Counted from the stretch's first letter, positions 39,199 to 48,730 are shown. The stretch is DNA of 64,000 nucleotides from Achromobacter insuavis (GCF_902859645.1 NZ_CADIJR010000006.1:1-64000); one strand, 5' to 3'. Numbers and translations: made by a program. Notes: generated by a model from the letters alone, not told the origin.

Positions 39199-41472
39199 TC
39201 AGTGCGCGGCGCGCGGGCGGAAGGTCTTCAGGCGCAGCGCGTTGCCCAGCACGAACACGCTGGACAGCGCCATGGCGCCGGCCGCGAAGATCGGCGACAG
39301 CGACAGGCCATAGGCGGGGTACAGCGCGCCCGCCGCCAGCGGGATCAGCGCGGCATTGTAAGCGAAGGCCCAGAACAGGTTCTGGCGGATGTTGGCCAGC
39401 GTGGCGCGGCTGAGCGCGATGGCGTTGGGCACGCCGTGCAGATCGTCGGCCATCAGCACCACCGAGGCGGCCTCGATGGCGACGTCGGTGCCGGTGCCGA
39501 TGGCGATGCCGGTGTCGGCCGCGGCCAGCGCCGGCGCGTCGTTGATGCCGTCGCCGACGAAGGCCAGCTTGCGGCCGCCGGCGCGCAGCGCGGCGATGGC
39601 CTCGACCTTGCCGTCGGGCAGCACCTCGGCGCGCACTTCATCGATGCCCAGCTGGCGCGCCACGGCCTGCGCCGTGTGGCGGTTGTCGCCGGTGATCATG
39701 GCGGTCTTCAGGCCCTGCGCGTGCAGCGCCGCGATCGCGTCGACGGCCGACGGCTTGACCGGATCGGTCACCGCGATCATGGCGGCGGCCCGGCCGTCGA
39801 TGGCGACGTAGATCGGCGTCTTGCCCTCGTTGCCCCATTGCTCGGCGCGCTGGCCGAAGGCGCTGACATCCACGCCGCGCTCGGCCATCAGGCGATCGGC
39901 GCCGGCCAGCACGCGCTTGCCGGCCACGCTGGCCTCGACCCCGGCGCCGGTGATGGCGGCGAAGCCTTCCGCCGGCAGCAGTTCGATCTGGCGTTCGGCC
40001 GCGGCCGCCACGATCGCCAGCGCGATCGGGTGCTCGGAACGCGCCTGCACCGACGCGACCCACTGCAGCACGTCCGCATCACGGAAGCCGGCGGCCGGTT
40101 CCAGTTCGGTCAGGGTCGGCTTGCCCAGCGTCAGCGTGCCGGTCTTGTCGAACGCCACCACCTGCACGTCGCGCAGCGTCTGCAGCGCGTCGCCCTGGCG
40201 GAACAGCACGCCCATGTCGGCGGCGCGGCCGGTGCCGACCATGATCGAGGTCGGCGTGGCCAGGCCCATGGCGCACGGGCAGGCGATGATCAGCACGGCC
40301 ACGGCGTTGACCAGCGCATGCGACAGCGCCGGCGTCGGGCCGAGGAAGAACCAGGCCAGGAAGGTCAGGAGGGCCATGCCCATCACGGCCGGCACGAACC
40401 AGGCGGTGACCTGGTCGACCAGCGCCTGGATCGGCAGGCGCGCGCCCTGGGCCGCCTCGACCATGCGGATGATGCGCGCCAGCATGGTGTCGGCGCCGGT
40501 GTGGGTGACGCGCAGGGTGAAGCTGCCCGAGGTGTTGAGCGTGCCGCCAGTGGCCTGCATGCCGGGCTGCTTTTCGACCGGCACGGGTTCGCCCGTCAGC
40601 ATCGATTCGTCGACGTACGAGCCGCCCTCGATGATCTCGCCGTCCAGCGGGATCTTTTCGCCGGGGCGCACCATCACGATGTCGCCCTTGCGCACCTGTT
40701 CGATGGCGATATCCTGCGGCTGGCCGTCGCGCATGACGCGCGCGGTGCGCGGCTGCAGGCCGATGAGGCGCTTGATGGCCGCGCCGGTCTTGCCCTTGGC
40801 GCGCGCTTCCAGCGTGCGGCCCAGCAGGATCAGCGTGACGATCACCGCCGCCGCTTCGTAATAGACGTTGCGGGCCGCTTCCGGCAGCCACTCGGGCGCG
40901 AAGGTCGCCACCACCGAGTAGCCCCAGGCGGCGCCGGCGCCCAGCGCCACCAGCGAGTTCATTTCCGGCGCGCGGCGCCACAGCGCGGTCAGCCCCTTGC
41001 TGAAGAAGTGGCGGCCGGGCCACGCCAGCACGGCGGTGGTCAGCACGAATTGCAGCAGCCAGCTGTTCTGCTGGCCAATGGTCGCCATGACCCAGTGGTG
41101 CATGGCGGGAATCAGGTGCGATCCCATTTCCAGCGCGAACACCGGCAGCGTCAGCGCCAGCGCGGCGATGAAGGCGTGGCGCAGGCGCTGCGCCTCGGCG
41201 TCGCGCGCTTCGGATTGGCGCTCGGCATGGTCGTCCTGCGCGACGATGGGGCGGGCTTCGTAGCCCATCTTGACGACGGCCTCGACCAGGGCGTCGGGTT
41301 GGGCCGCGGCCGGGTCGTAGGCCACCAGGGCGCGTTCGGTGGCCAGGTTGACCTGGGCCTGGGCCACGCCCGGCACACGGGTCAGGGCCTTTTCCACGCG
41401 CTTCACGCAGGACGCGCAGGTCATGCCTTCGATGGCAAGTTCGAGCTCGACGGAAGGGTTGGCAACGCTCAT
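39199..41472 (-). CDS. copA: Copper-exporting P1B-type ATPase
   Basis: The 757-residue protein has one N-terminal HMA domain (GMTCASC, Cys19 and Cys22) followed by eight helices. The transport motif is [10 protein letters not shown] near residue 398, the phosphorylated Asp is in DKTGTLT near 441, and [10 protein letters not shown] lies near 638. SEHPIALAI is the HP nucleotide-binding motif. It pumps Cu(I) from cytoplasm to periplasm. The region between the HMA domain and the first helix contains [20 protein letters not shown]. It is controlled by the CueR operator at 41502-41532 and faces copZ. Confidence 0.96.
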   Translation of the reverse strand: MSVANPSVELELAIEGMTCASCVKRVEKALTRVPGVAQAQVNLATERALVAYDPAAAQPDALVEAVVKMGYEARPIVAQDDHAERQSEARDAEAQRLRHAFIAALALTLPVFALEMGSHLIPAMHHWVMATIGQQNSWLLQFVLTTAVLAWPGRHFFSKGLTALWRRAPEMNSLVALGAGAAWGYSVVATFAPEWLPEAARNVYYEAAAVIVTLILLGRTLEARAKGKTGAAIKRLIGLQPRTARVMRDGQPQDIAIEQVRKGDIVMVRPGEKIPLDGEIIEGGSYVDESMLTGEPVPVEKQPGMQATGGTLNTSGSFTLRVTHTGADTMLARIIRMVEAAQGARLPIQALVDQVTAWFVPAVMGMALLTFLAWFFLGPTPALSHALVNAVAVLIIACPCAMGLATPTSIMVGTGRAADMGVLFRQGDALQTLRDVQVVAFDKTGTLTLGKPTLTELEPAAGFRDADVLQWVASVQARSEHPIALAIVAAAAERQIELLPAEGFAAITGAGVEASVAGKRVLAGADRLMAERGVDVSAFGQRAEQWGNEGKTPIYVAIDGRAAAMIAVTDPVKPSAVDAIAALHAQGLKTAMITGDNRHTAQAVARQLGIDEVRAEVLPDGKVEAIAALRAGGRKLAFVGDGINDAPALAAADTGIAIGTGTDVAIEAASVVLMADDLHGVPNAIALSRATLANIRQNLFWAFAYNAALIPLAAGALYPAYGLSLSPIFAAGAMALSSVFVLGNALRLKTFRPRAAH

Positions 41473-41501
41473 GGCAGTCTCGGTTGAGGTAGGAAGGCCC
41501 C

Positions 41502-41532
41502 AGTTTCATCCTTCCCATTGTGGGAAGGTCAA
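41502..41532 (-). promoter_or_regulatory. CueR-type promoter of copA
   Basis: On the minus strand TTGACC (41527-41532), a 19-bp spacer and GAAACT (41502-41507). Within it CCTTCCCA-TTG-TGGGAAGG (41510-41528) is a perfect dyad. The overlong spacer with a central dyad is the signature of MerR-family control. Confidence 0.9.
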
Positions 41533-41546
41533 GGATTATTCTACGC

Positions 41547-41577
41547 TTGACCTTCCTATAATGGGAAGGTCTAAGCT
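41547..41577 (+). promoter_or_regulatory. CueR-type promoter of copZ
   Basis: TTGACC (41547-41552), 19 bp, TAAGCT (41572-41577). ACCTTCC (41550-41556) and GGAAGGT (41564-41570) form the dyad, nearly identical to the copA operator. The two promoters diverge with 14 bp between their -35 boxes. Confidence 0.9.
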
Positions 41578-41636
41578 GGGGTTGAGCTGGCACCGGAAGC
41601 GGTGCGGCAATCCCCCTGATCCCCACGGAGAACACC

Positions 41637-41837
41637 ATGAGCATCGAATTCCAAGTCCTCGACATGACCTGCGGCCACTGCGTCAAGACCATCACCGGCG
41701 CGGTGACGGCGGCGGCGCCGGGCGCCAGCGTGGCGGTGGACCTGCCCACGCATCGCGTCACCATCAGCGGCACCGACCAGGCCGACAAGGTCGAGGCCGC
41801 GATCCGCGACGCCGGCTACGAGCCGCAGCGCGTGTGA
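41637..41837 (+). CDS. copZ: Copper chaperone CopZ (HMA domain)
   Basis: This 66-residue single HMA domain has the Cu(I) site DMTCGHCVKT and the fold pattern VLDMTCGHC...VAVDLPTHRVTI...AAIRDAGYEP. It carries Cu(I) in the cytoplasm and passes it to CopA or CueR. GGAGAACACC precedes the ATG. It is transcribed from its own CueR promoter, opposite to copA. Confidence 0.93.
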   Translation: MSIEFQVLDMTCGHCVKTITGAVTAAAPGASVAVDLPTHRVTISGTDQADKVEAAIRDAGYEPQRV

Positions 41838-41903
41838 CGGCCGGCCGCCGTCGGGCGTATGATAGGCAACGACTGGCGGCGGTAATTTTGTTATTGCCAA
41901 AAA

Positions 41904-41944
41904 CTATCAATCAATTAAGTTAATTAAATTTGAATAATTGATAG
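41904..41944. promoter_or_regulatory. AT-rich inverted repeat before the peroxiredoxin gene
   Basis: CTATCAAT (41904-41911) and ATTGATAG (41937-41944) are perfect 8-bp repeats around 25 bp that are nearly all A and T. GATAG-N7-TTATC overlaps the right arm and resembles half of an OxyR site (ATAG-N7-CTAT), with one mismatch. It probably includes the promoter of the hybrid peroxiredoxin; OxyR control is a guess. Confidence 0.5.
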
Positions 41945-42005
41945 CTGCTGTTTATCATTCTTTCCATGGTGGTTAAACAACCCCGCTACCCCAAGGAGAG
42001 ATTGA

Positions 42006-42734
42006 ATGCTGCAAAACCGTGAAGGCCAACGTGTTCCCAACGTAACGTTCCCCGTCCGCGAGGGCAACACCTGGAAAAAGGTCACGACCGACGACCTGTT
42101 CAAGAACAAGACGGTCGTGGTCTTTTCGCTTCCCGGCGCTTTCACGCCGACCTGCTCGTCGACCCACCTGCCGCGCTACAACGAACTGGCCCCGGCCTTC
42201 GCCGCCGCCGGCGTCGACAGCATCGTCTGCGTGTCGGTCAACGACACCTTCGTCATGAACGAATGGGCCAAGGACCAGGAATCGGCCAACATCACGCTGC
42301 TGCCCGACGGCAACGGTGAATTCACCGCCGGCATGGGCATGCTGGTCGACAAGAGCGACCTGGGCTTCGGCAAGCGCAGCTGGCGCTACTCCATGCTCGT
42401 CAAGGACGGCGTGGTGCAGAAGATGTTCATCGAGCCCGAAAAGGAAGGCGACCCGTTTGAAGTGTCGGACGCCGACACCATGCTCGCCCACTTCGCCCCG
42501 ACGGCCAAGAAGCCCGACCAGGTGGTGGTGTTCTCCAAGCCCGGCTGCCCGTTCTGCGTGGAAGCCAAGGCGCTGCTCGAAGACAAGGGCTATGCCCCGA
42601 TCGAGATCCCGCTGGAGAACAAGGTCCGCGGCCGCGTGATCGGCGCCGTGTCCGGCAAGGGCACCGCTCCGCAGGTGTTCATCAACGGTTCGCTGATCGG
42701 CGGCCTGGACGACCTGAAGGCGCACTTCGCCTGA
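42006..42734 (+). CDS. Peroxiredoxin-glutaredoxin hybrid (Prx5-Grx)
   Basis: The 242-residue protein has a Prx5-type peroxiredoxin (residues 1-160; peroxidatic Cys in [14 protein letters not shown]). This is fused to a glutaredoxin (from about 170; [20 protein letters not shown]). The hybrid reduces peroxides directly with glutathione, the Grx part recycling the Prx part, as shown for the Haemophilus and Chromatium enzymes. AGGAGA lies 8 bp before the ATG. The dihydrolipoyl dehydrogenase gene follows on the same strand. Confidence 0.94.
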   Translation: MLQNREGQRVPNVTFPVREGNTWKKVTTDDLFKNKTVVVFSLPGAFTPTCSSTHLPRYNELAPAFAAAGVDSIVCVSVNDTFVMNEWAKDQESANITLLPDGNGEFTAGMGMLVDKSDLGFGKRSWRYSMLVKDGVVQKMFIEPEKEGDPFEVSDADTMLAHFAPTAKKPDQVVVFSKPGCPFCVEAKALLEDKGYAPIEIPLENKVRGRVIGAVSGKGTAPQVFINGSLIGGLDDLKAHFA

Positions 42735-42935
42735 TGCTGGCCGGGAAGGGGGCGCGCCGCGCTCCTTTCCGCGCCGGACCGCCGCTGGCGGCCCGGCTCG
42801 CCGGTTTCCCTTTTTCCGCATCTTCGCGCGGCCCCGACCGGGCGCCGCGGGACGGCGTTCGTCCCGAGGGTGCGCAACAAGGCGGAATCCGCTTTCGACA
42901 CTTTTGCTCCACGCTACACCCGGGGGATCCCACTC

Positions 42936-44372
42936 ATGAAGACTCTGCACACCGATATCGCCATCCTGGGCGCCGGCACCGCCGGCCTGGCCGCCTATCG
43001 CGCCGCCAAGGCCGCGGGCAAGCGCGCGCTGCTGATCGAAGGCGGTCCCTATGGCACCACCTGCGCCCGGGTCGGCTGCATGCCGTCCAAGCTGCTGATC
43101 GCCGCCGCCGAAGCGGCCCACCAGGCGGCGCACACCGTGCCGTTCGGGGTGTATGTCGAGGGCGAGGTCACGGTCAACGGCGAAGAGGTGATGGACCGCG
43201 TCAAGCGCGAGCGCGACCGTTTCGTCGGCTTCGTGCTCGAGGGCGTGGAGAACATCCCGGCCGAAGACAAGATCCGCGGCTATGCCCGCTTTGAATCGGA
43301 TACGGTGCTGCGGGTCGATGACCACACCGAGATCCACGCGTCCCGCGTGGTGATCGCGACCGGTTCGCGGCCGTCGGTGCCGCCGCCGTTCCGCGCGCTG
43401 GGCGACCGCCTGGTGCTCAATGACGACGTGTTCGCCTGGGATGACCTGCCGCGCCGCGTGGCGGTGTTCGGCCCCGGCGTGATCGGGCTGGAGCTGGGCC
43501 AGGCGCTGGCGCGGCTGGGCGTCGAGGTGCGCGTGTTCGGCGTCAGCGGCAGCCTGGGCGGCATCAGCGATCCGCAGGTGCGCCACAGCGCCCGCAAGAT
43601 CTTCCAGCAGGAGTTCTACCTGGATCCGGATGCGCGCGTGCTGGAAACGCAGCGCGTCGGCGACGAGGTCGAGGTGCGCTACGTGGCGCTGGACAACACC
43701 GAACGCACCGAGCGCTTCGACTACGCGCTGGTGGCCACCGGCCGCCGTCCCAACGTGGACGGCCTGGGCCTGGAGAACACCTCGCTGCAGTTGAACGCGC
43801 AGGGCGTGCCGCTGTTCGACCGCGACACCATGCAGGCGGGCGAGTCGGCGATCTTCATCGCCGGCGACGCCAACGCCGACGCACCGCTGCTGCACGAAGC
43901 GGCCGACGAAGGCCGCATCGCGGGTGAAAACGCGGCGCGTTATCCGGAAGTGCGCCAGGGCCTGCGGCGCGCGCCGCTGGCGGTGGTGTTCTCGGACCCG
44001 CAGATCGCGCTGGCCGGGCAGGGCCATGCCCGCCTGACGCCGGGCACCTTCGTGACGGGCGAGGTCGATTTCGGCGACCAGGGCCGTTCGCGGGTGATGC
44101 TGAAGAACCGCGGCCTGCTGCACGTGTACGCCGATATCGCCAGCGGCCGCTTCCTGGGCGCGGAAATGGTCGGCCCCAGCGCCGAGCACATCGGCCATCT
44201 GCTGGCCTGGGCCGTGCAGCAGGAGCTGACCGTGGCGCGCATGCTGGAAATGCCGTTCTACCATCCGGTCATCGAGGAAGGCCTGCGCACCGCGCTGCGC
44301 GATGCCGCCGCCAAGCTGGCGCGGGCGCAGGAGGCGCTGCGCCAGGTGGAAGCGGAAGACGCCGCGGCCTGA
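42936..44372 (+). CDS. Dihydrolipoyl dehydrogenase-like flavoprotein disulfide reductase
   Basis: The 478 residues show the FAD motif DIAILGAGTAGLAAYRAA, the redox-active disulfide GTTCARVGCMPSKLL (C-x4-C), the NAD(P) motif VAVFGPGVIGLELGQAL, and IFIAGDANAD. The C-terminal acid-base His is in FYHPVIEEGLRTAL. It lacks a lipoyl domain and is not next to any 2-oxoacid dehydrogenase genes. Its place 201 bp behind the peroxiredoxin-glutaredoxin hybrid suggests an antioxidant thiol role. The substrate disulfide is not established. Confidence 0.85.
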   Translation: MKTLHTDIAILGAGTAGLAAYRAAKAAGKRALLIEGGPYGTTCARVGCMPSKLLIAAAEAAHQAAHTVPFGVYVEGEVTVNGEEVMDRVKRERDRFVGFVLEGVENIPAEDKIRGYARFESDTVLRVDDHTEIHASRVVIATGSRPSVPPPFRALGDRLVLNDDVFAWDDLPRRVAVFGPGVIGLELGQALARLGVEVRVFGVSGSLGGISDPQVRHSARKIFQQEFYLDPDARVLETQRVGDEVEVRYVALDNTERTERFDYALVATGRRPNVDGLGLENTSLQLNAQGVPLFDRDTMQAGESAIFIAGDANADAPLLHEAADEGRIAGENAARYPEVRQGLRRAPLAVVFSDPQIALAGQGHARLTPGTFVTGEVDFGDQGRSRVMLKNRGLLHVYADIASGRFLGAEMVGPSAEHIGHLLAWAVQQELTVARMLEMPFYHPVIEEGLRTALRDAAAKLARAQEALRQVEAEDAAA

Positions 44373-44388
44373 GGGTATCGAGGCGTGG

Positions 44389-44418
44389 AAAAGGCTGCCC
44401 TTTTGGGCAGCCTTTTTT
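44389..44418 (+). terminator. Terminator after the flavoprotein gene
   Basis: AAAAGGCTGCCC (44389-44400), loop TTTT, GGGCAGCCTTTTTT (44405-44418). Confidence 0.92.
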
Positions 44419-44502
44419 GCGTCCTGGGCCGATGCGCGGAAGAGGGCGGCCCGGCTGACGGGGCGCCAGGCCTCGGGGCGACGGAGGAACCGTGTGGATT
44501 TC

Positions 44503-44539
44503 TTGTCACGCCAGGAAATTTTATAGATAATCTATAAAA
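44503..44539 (+). promoter_or_regulatory. Promoter overlapped by a perfect operator palindrome
   Basis: TTGTCA (44503-44508), exactly 17 bp, GATAAT (44526-44531). The -10 box sits at the centre of TTTTATAGA-TAA-TCTATAAAA (44519-44539), a palindrome with perfect 9-bp arms. A repressor bound there would block RNA polymerase. The GntR-type gene at the end of the same unit is the natural candidate. Confidence 0.8.
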
Positions 44540-44557
44540 ATTGATCAGGCCCCGCCC

Positions 44558-46222
44558 ATGAACACTCCCGTCATCACGCTGGACGGCGCGCATCTGCGCG
44601 CCGAGGACGTTGTCGCCATCGCGCGCGGCGGAGCGACCGTCGCCCTGGCTGACTCCGCTCGCCAGGCCCTGGACGCGACCCGCGGCTACATCGAATCGCA
44701 CTGGCTCAACGACGCCGCGCCGCTGATGTACGCCTTCAACACCGGCGTGGGGGCGCTCAAGAGCCAGCGCATCGCGCCGGCCGAGATCGCCACGTTCCAG
44801 GCCAGCCTGGTGCGCTCGCATTCGGCGGGCACGGGCGAGCCGATGCCGGACGAGGTGGTGCGCGCCATGATGGCGCTGCGGGTGAATGCCTTCGCCAGCA
44901 ACCATTCCGGCGTGCGGGTCGCGATCATCGACCGGCTCATCGCCATGCTCAATCACGGCATCACGCCGGTGGTGCCGTCCAAGGGCAGCGTCGGCGCCAG
45001 CGGCGACCTGGCGCCGCTGGCACTGATGAGCGGCGCCCTGATGGGCCTGCCGGAATCGCGCGTCACCTACCGGGGCGAGGCGATGCCCGCCGCGCGCGCC
45101 TTCGAGCAGGCCGGCATGGCGCCCACGATGGACGTGCAGGCCAAGGACGCGACGGCGTTGATCAATGGCGCGACCGCCTCGCTCGCCTATGCGGTGCTGG
45201 CCGCGCATGACGCGCGCGAGCTGCTGGGCAGCGCCACCGTGTCGATGGCCATGACGCTGGAGGCGCTGCGCGGCGAACTCTCGTGTTTCGAGGATCGCGT
45301 CATGCTGGCGCGCCCGCATCGCGGCCAGCGGCGGGTGGCCGCGGCGATCCGCCAGCTGGTGGCGGGCAGCCGGCGCTGCACCGAGCCGGCCCGGCAGGTG
45401 CGCCTGCGCGGCACGCCGGGGCTCGATCCGGCGCAGGCCGGCACGCCGCACGCGCCGCCGCTGGCGCCGCGCATCCAGGACGTCTATTCGCTGCGTTGCG
45501 TGCCGCAGGTCTACGGGCCGGTGCTGGACGCGCTGGACTACGTCGACGGCATCCTCGCCACCGAAATGAACAGCGCCACCGACAATCCGCTGATCTTTCC
45601 GGAAGACGCGGGCTACGCCATCGTCTCGGGCGGGCACTTCCACGGGCAGTACATCGCCCAGGCCATGGATCTGCTGGCGCTGGCGGTGGCCGACCTGTCG
45701 GCGATCTGCGACCGCCGCAGCGCGCGGCTGGTCGATCCGGCCTGCAACTTCGGTCTGCCGGCCAATCTGATCGCGCAGCGGCCCGGCATCAATACCGGCT
45801 TTTCGGTGGCGCAGAGCATGGGGACCGGGCTGGTGCTGGAAAACATGGGCCTGTGCGGCCCGGCCAGCGCCACCAGCCTGCCGGCCAAGGGCAATACCGA
45901 AGACCACATCAGCAACTCGTGTTTCGCCGCGCGCCGCACCCGCACCGTGGTCGAGAACACCCAGGCGGTGGTGGCCGTCGAGCTGCTGCTGGCCGCGCAG
46001 GCCCTGGATCTGGCCGAGCCCGACCTGGCCGCCTATCCGGTCGGCGCGGGCACGGCCGCGGCCTGGGCGGCGGTGCGGGCGGTGGTGCCGGCCATGCTCG
46101 GCGACGACCGCTGGCTCCATGACGACCTCGCGCAGTTGCGCGCGCGGGTCGCGGACGGCAGCCTGGCCGCCGCCACGCAGTCCGCCTGCGGCCCGCTGTG
46201 GCAGGCGCGGGAGGCGGCATGA
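44558..46222 (+). CDS. Aromatic amino acid lyase, histidase-like
   Basis: The 554-residue protein has the MIO-forming Ala-Ser-Gly at 147-149 (GSVGASGDLAPLA), the active-site Tyr in MYAFNTGVGALKS (Tyr58), NSATDNPLIF and QDVYSLRCVPQVYG. The selectivity loop reads VRSHSAGTG with Ser87-His88, which matches histidase (SH), not phenylalanine (FL) or tyrosine (HL) lyases. No hutU, hutI or HutC-type regulator is nearby, and YAFNTGVG departs from the usual YGxNTGFG. Histidine or a related amino acid is thus likely but not certain. Its last 4 bp overlap the GntR gene. Confidence 0.85.
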   Translation: MNTPVITLDGAHLRAEDVVAIARGGATVALADSARQALDATRGYIESHWLNDAAPLMYAFNTGVGALKSQRIAPAEIATFQASLVRSHSAGTGEPMPDEVVRAMMALRVNAFASNHSGVRVAIIDRLIAMLNHGITPVVPSKGSVGASGDLAPLALMSGALMGLPESRVTYRGEAMPAARAFEQAGMAPTMDVQAKDATALINGATASLAYAVLAAHDARELLGSATVSMAMTLEALRGELSCFEDRVMLARPHRGQRRVAAAIRQLVAGSRRCTEPARQVRLRGTPGLDPAQAGTPHAPPLAPRIQDVYSLRCVPQVYGPVLDALDYVDGILATEMNSATDNPLIFPEDAGYAIVSGGHFHGQYIAQAMDLLALAVADLSAICDRRSARLVDPACNFGLPANLIAQRPGINTGFSVAQSMGTGLVLENMGLCGPASATSLPAKGNTEDHISNSCFAARRTRTVVENTQAVVAVELLLAAQALDLAEPDLAAYPVGAGTAAAWAAVRAVVPAMLGDDRWLHDDLAQLRARVADGSLAAATQSACGPLWQAREAA

Positions 46223-46905
46223 CCTTGGCCCACGGCGCGTCGCGCGACGATGACGACACCTTGCCCGGACGCATCGCGCGCACGCTGGTCGAACGCATCA
46301 TCACCGGCCAGCTGCGCCCCGGCGAGCGGGTGGGCCAGGACGCGCTGGCGGCCGAGTTCGGCGCCAGCCATGTGCCGGTGCGCGAGGCGTTCCGCCGGGT
46401 CGAGGCGCGCGGACTGCTGGTGAGCGAGCCGCGCAAGGGCGTGCGGGTGAGCTCGCTGGACGAGGCCTCGATCGTGGAGATCACGCGCATGCGCGGCGCG
46501 CTGGAATCGCTGGCCCTGCGCCACGCGATGGCGGCGATGAGCGCCGGCGACCTGGCGCGGGCGCAGGCCGCGATCGACGCGGGCGACAAGGCGCGCGACA
46601 TGCGCGACTGGGAGGCGGCCAACCGCGCCTTCCACGAGGCGCTGTACCGGCCGTGCGCGATGCCGCGGCTATTGGCGACGATCGACATGCTGCATGAATC
46701 GCGCACGCGCTACATGCATGTGACGGCATCGTGCGTGGCGTGGGATCCGGGCTCGCAGCGCGAGCACCTGGAATTGCTCGACGCGGTGCGCCAGGGCGAG
46801 GTCGAGCGGGCCTGTCGGCTGCTCGAGGCGCACATCGAGGAGGCGGGCGAGATCCTGGTGCGCGGCCTGGCGATATGGCGCATGACCGTCGTGGGCGAGC
46901 CCTGA
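46219..46905 (+). CDS. FCD-domain GntR-family transcriptional regulator
   Basis: The 228-residue protein has an N-terminal winged helix (RIARTLVERIITGQLRPGER, FGASHVPVREAFRRVEARGL) and a C-terminal all-helical FCD ligand domain (RGALESLALRHAM, NRAFHEALY, HLELLDAV). The metal-type FCD His pattern (Asp/His...His...His) is present. The ATG overlaps the lyase stop, so regulator and enzyme are made together. It probably represses the operon through the palindrome at 44519-44539 and is released by the lyase substrate or product. Confidence 0.87.
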   Translation: MTLAHGASRDDDDTLPGRIARTLVERIITGQLRPGERVGQDALAAEFGASHVPVREAFRRVEARGLLVSEPRKGVRVSSLDEASIVEITRMRGALESLALRHAMAAMSAGDLARAQAAIDAGDKARDMRDWEAANRAFHEALYRPCAMPRLLATIDMLHESRTRYMHVTASCVAWDPGSQREHLELLDAVRQGEVERACRLLEAHIEEAGEILVRGLAIWRMTVVGEP

Positions 46906-46929
46906 GGCGGCCATCGGACCATCAGGGCG

Positions 46930-47691
46930 CTATTGACGGCCCATCTGCTCGGCATCCGAACGCCTCAAGACGGCGCGCGGGTTGATGCGGCCGATGAAAC
47001 GGATCAACCTGCTCGCGCCGGGCAGCACTTCGTCCTGGCCCTTGCGCAGCCCTCGCAGCGCGGCGCGGCCGAACTTGGCGACGTCCATCAGCATGGCGCT
47101 GTTCATGTCTTCCTGGCCCTTGTTGAAGGCGGTGTCGATGGCTGGCGGCGCCAGTTCGACCACCTTCACGCTGGAATGCCTGAGCTGCGCGCGCAGGGAC
47201 TGGGTGTACGAGTGCATCGCGGCCTTGGTGGCGCTGTAGATCGGCTTCAGGGCCAGCGGGACGAACGCAAGGCCCGAGGTGACGTTGACGATGGTGGCGC
47301 TTTGCTGGCGTTTCAACACAGGCAGGAGCTGGTTGATCAGCTGAATCGGGCCGATCAGGTTGGTCCTGATCTCGTTCTCCAGGTCCGGGAGGGGGCGGTC
47401 GGTTTCATTCAGGTTGAGCTTGAGCCCGATGCCAGCGTTGTTGATCAGCACATTCAGCGACGGAAACCGCTGGGAGATCGTCGCGCAAGCGCTGGCGATC
47501 GACGCCGGATCGCTCTGATCGCAGACGAAGGTGTGCAATGCGGGGAACGCGTTGCGCGCTTCGGCCAGGCGGGCCTCCGAGCGACCGGTGACGAGCACGG
47601 TGTTGCCCGCGGCGAGAAACTGCCTGGCCAGTTCGAGGCCGATACCGCTGGTGCCGCCGGTTATCAGGATGGTGTTGCCGGAGAGGTTCAT
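46930..47691 (-). CDS. Short-chain dehydrogenase/reductase
   Basis: With the ATG at 47691 the protein has 253 residues. The cofactor motif is TGGTSGIGLELARQF, NNAGIG is present, the catalytic Ser is in VNVTSGLAFVP, and Tyr/Lys lie in PIYSATKAAMHSY. VLVTGRSEARL (an Arg after the second strand) favours NADPH. The sequence most resembles the DltE/YciK-like classical SDRs. The substrate is unknown. It lies 13 bp after the AraC-type gene. Confidence 0.87.
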   Translation of the reverse strand: MNLSGNTILITGGTSGIGLELARQFLAAGNTVLVTGRSEARLAEARNAFPALHTFVCDQSDPASIASACATISQRFPSLNVLINNAGIGLKLNLNETDRPLPDLENEIRTNLIGPIQLINQLLPVLKRQQSATIVNVTSGLAFVPLALKPIYSATKAAMHSYTQSLRAQLRHSSVKVVELAPPAIDTAFNKGQEDMNSAMLMDVAKFGRAALRGLRKGQDEVLPGASRLIRFIGRINPRAVLRRSDAEQMGRQ

Positions 47692-47704
47692 TGGGCGGGT
47701 CTTT

Positions 47705-48730
47705 TCAAGGGTTGGACAAGGGGACGTGACGCTCGCGCCAGCGGACCGGCGTTGTCTGCTCCCAGTTCCGAAATGCGCGGGCGAACGAGTTGGGCTCCGC
47801 GAAGCCAAGCAGCATGGCGATGGCGACGGCATCGAGTTCGGTCGTCGACAGCAGCCGATTCGCGGTGGTGCGCCGGACACTGTCCAATTGCTGCTGGAAG
47901 GTGGTGCCTTGCGCCGAGAGCCGCCGTTGCAAGGTGCGGCGGCTGGTCAGCAGCCGGCCCGACACCGCGGCAATATCGGAGGAACGGCCTTCGCTCAGTT
48001 GCCGCGCGATCGCCACGCGCACGTCGGCGATGAGCGCCGGGAAACCCTCTCCCTCGGCAAGCCGTTGCTCCAGGCCTTCGGTCACCTGCGCGAAGGCGCC
48101 GTCGCTGGCGGTGGCGAACGGCACGTCGAGGGCCGCGCGCTCGAACACCATGGTGTCGCTGGTCGCCGAGAAGAGAATGGGGCATCCGAAGTGGTCGCGC
48201 AGAAGCGTCTGGTCCGCCGACCGTCGCGTCAGCTCCAGGCGAATGGGAGTCACCCGACCGGCGCTGCCGCGATGCGCCATCTCCTTGAGCGAGGCCAGGG
48301 TGGTGTCGACCAGCAGGCGCGGCACGTCCCCCGTCGCCTGCAGCCAGCGATAGCGCACGATCGCTTCGTCGCCCCGGGTCTCGACTTCCACCAGCTCGGG
48401 GCAGGTCAGCCGCTTGTAGCGGGCGAGGGCCGCGAGGGCCTGGCGAAAGTCCGGGGCGTGCAGCGCGACAATCGACGGGATGCCATAGCCGCGGGCGATG
48501 CCGTCGGCGCCGAAACGCAGGCCCGCCGATCGGTCATCGAGTTCCGCCTCCACGGCCTGCCAGAGGCGGAAGAACTCGCCCGTGTCCCAATTGGTCGACG
48601 GCGCCACGCCCGCGCGCTCGCACAATCTTTCGATCGACAGGCCGAAGCCGGCGATCGCCGAGGGCGGTATCGAGAAGGTCTCGACGCGCCGGTTGCCTGA
48701 GCGGACGCCTCGCGCTGACGCGGTCTTCAT
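47705..48730 (-). CDS. AraC-family transcriptional regulator (OruR/ArgR-like arm domain)
   Basis: The 341-residue protein from the ATG at 48730 has an N-terminal arabinose-type arm domain (SIERLCERAGVAP, WQAVEAELDD). The C-terminal double helix-turn-helix is GRLLTSRRTLQRRLSAQGTT and AIAMLLGFAEPNSFARAFRN. It probably controls the adjoining SDR gene. The start codon overlaps the stop of the upstream membrane-protein gene (ATGA). Confidence 0.88.
   Translation of the reverse strand: MKTASARGVRSGNRRVETFSIPPSAIAGFGLSIERLCERAGVAPSTNWDTGEFFRLWQAVEAELDDRSAGLRFGADGIARGYGIPSIVALHAPDFRQALAALARYKRLTCPELVEVETRGDEAIVRYRWLQATGDVPRLLVDTTLASLKEMAHRGSAGRVTPIRLELTRRSADQTLLRDHFGCPILFSATSDTMVFERAALDVPFATASDGAFAQVTEGLEQRLAEGEGFPALIADVRVAIARQLSEGRSSDIAAVSGRLLTSRRTLQRRLSAQGTTFQQQLDSVRRTTANRLLSTTELDAVAIAMLLGFAEPNSFARAFRNWEQTTPVRWRERHVPLSNP

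Noticed and set aside
39151-41487. Long plus-strand frame opposite copA
   Set aside because: Same artefact: low-complexity Gly/Ala/Arg/His composition. CopA motifs are clear on the other strand.
44389-44418. Hairpin read as a small RNA
   Set aside because: The stem with T-run directly after the flavoprotein gene is explained fully as its terminator.
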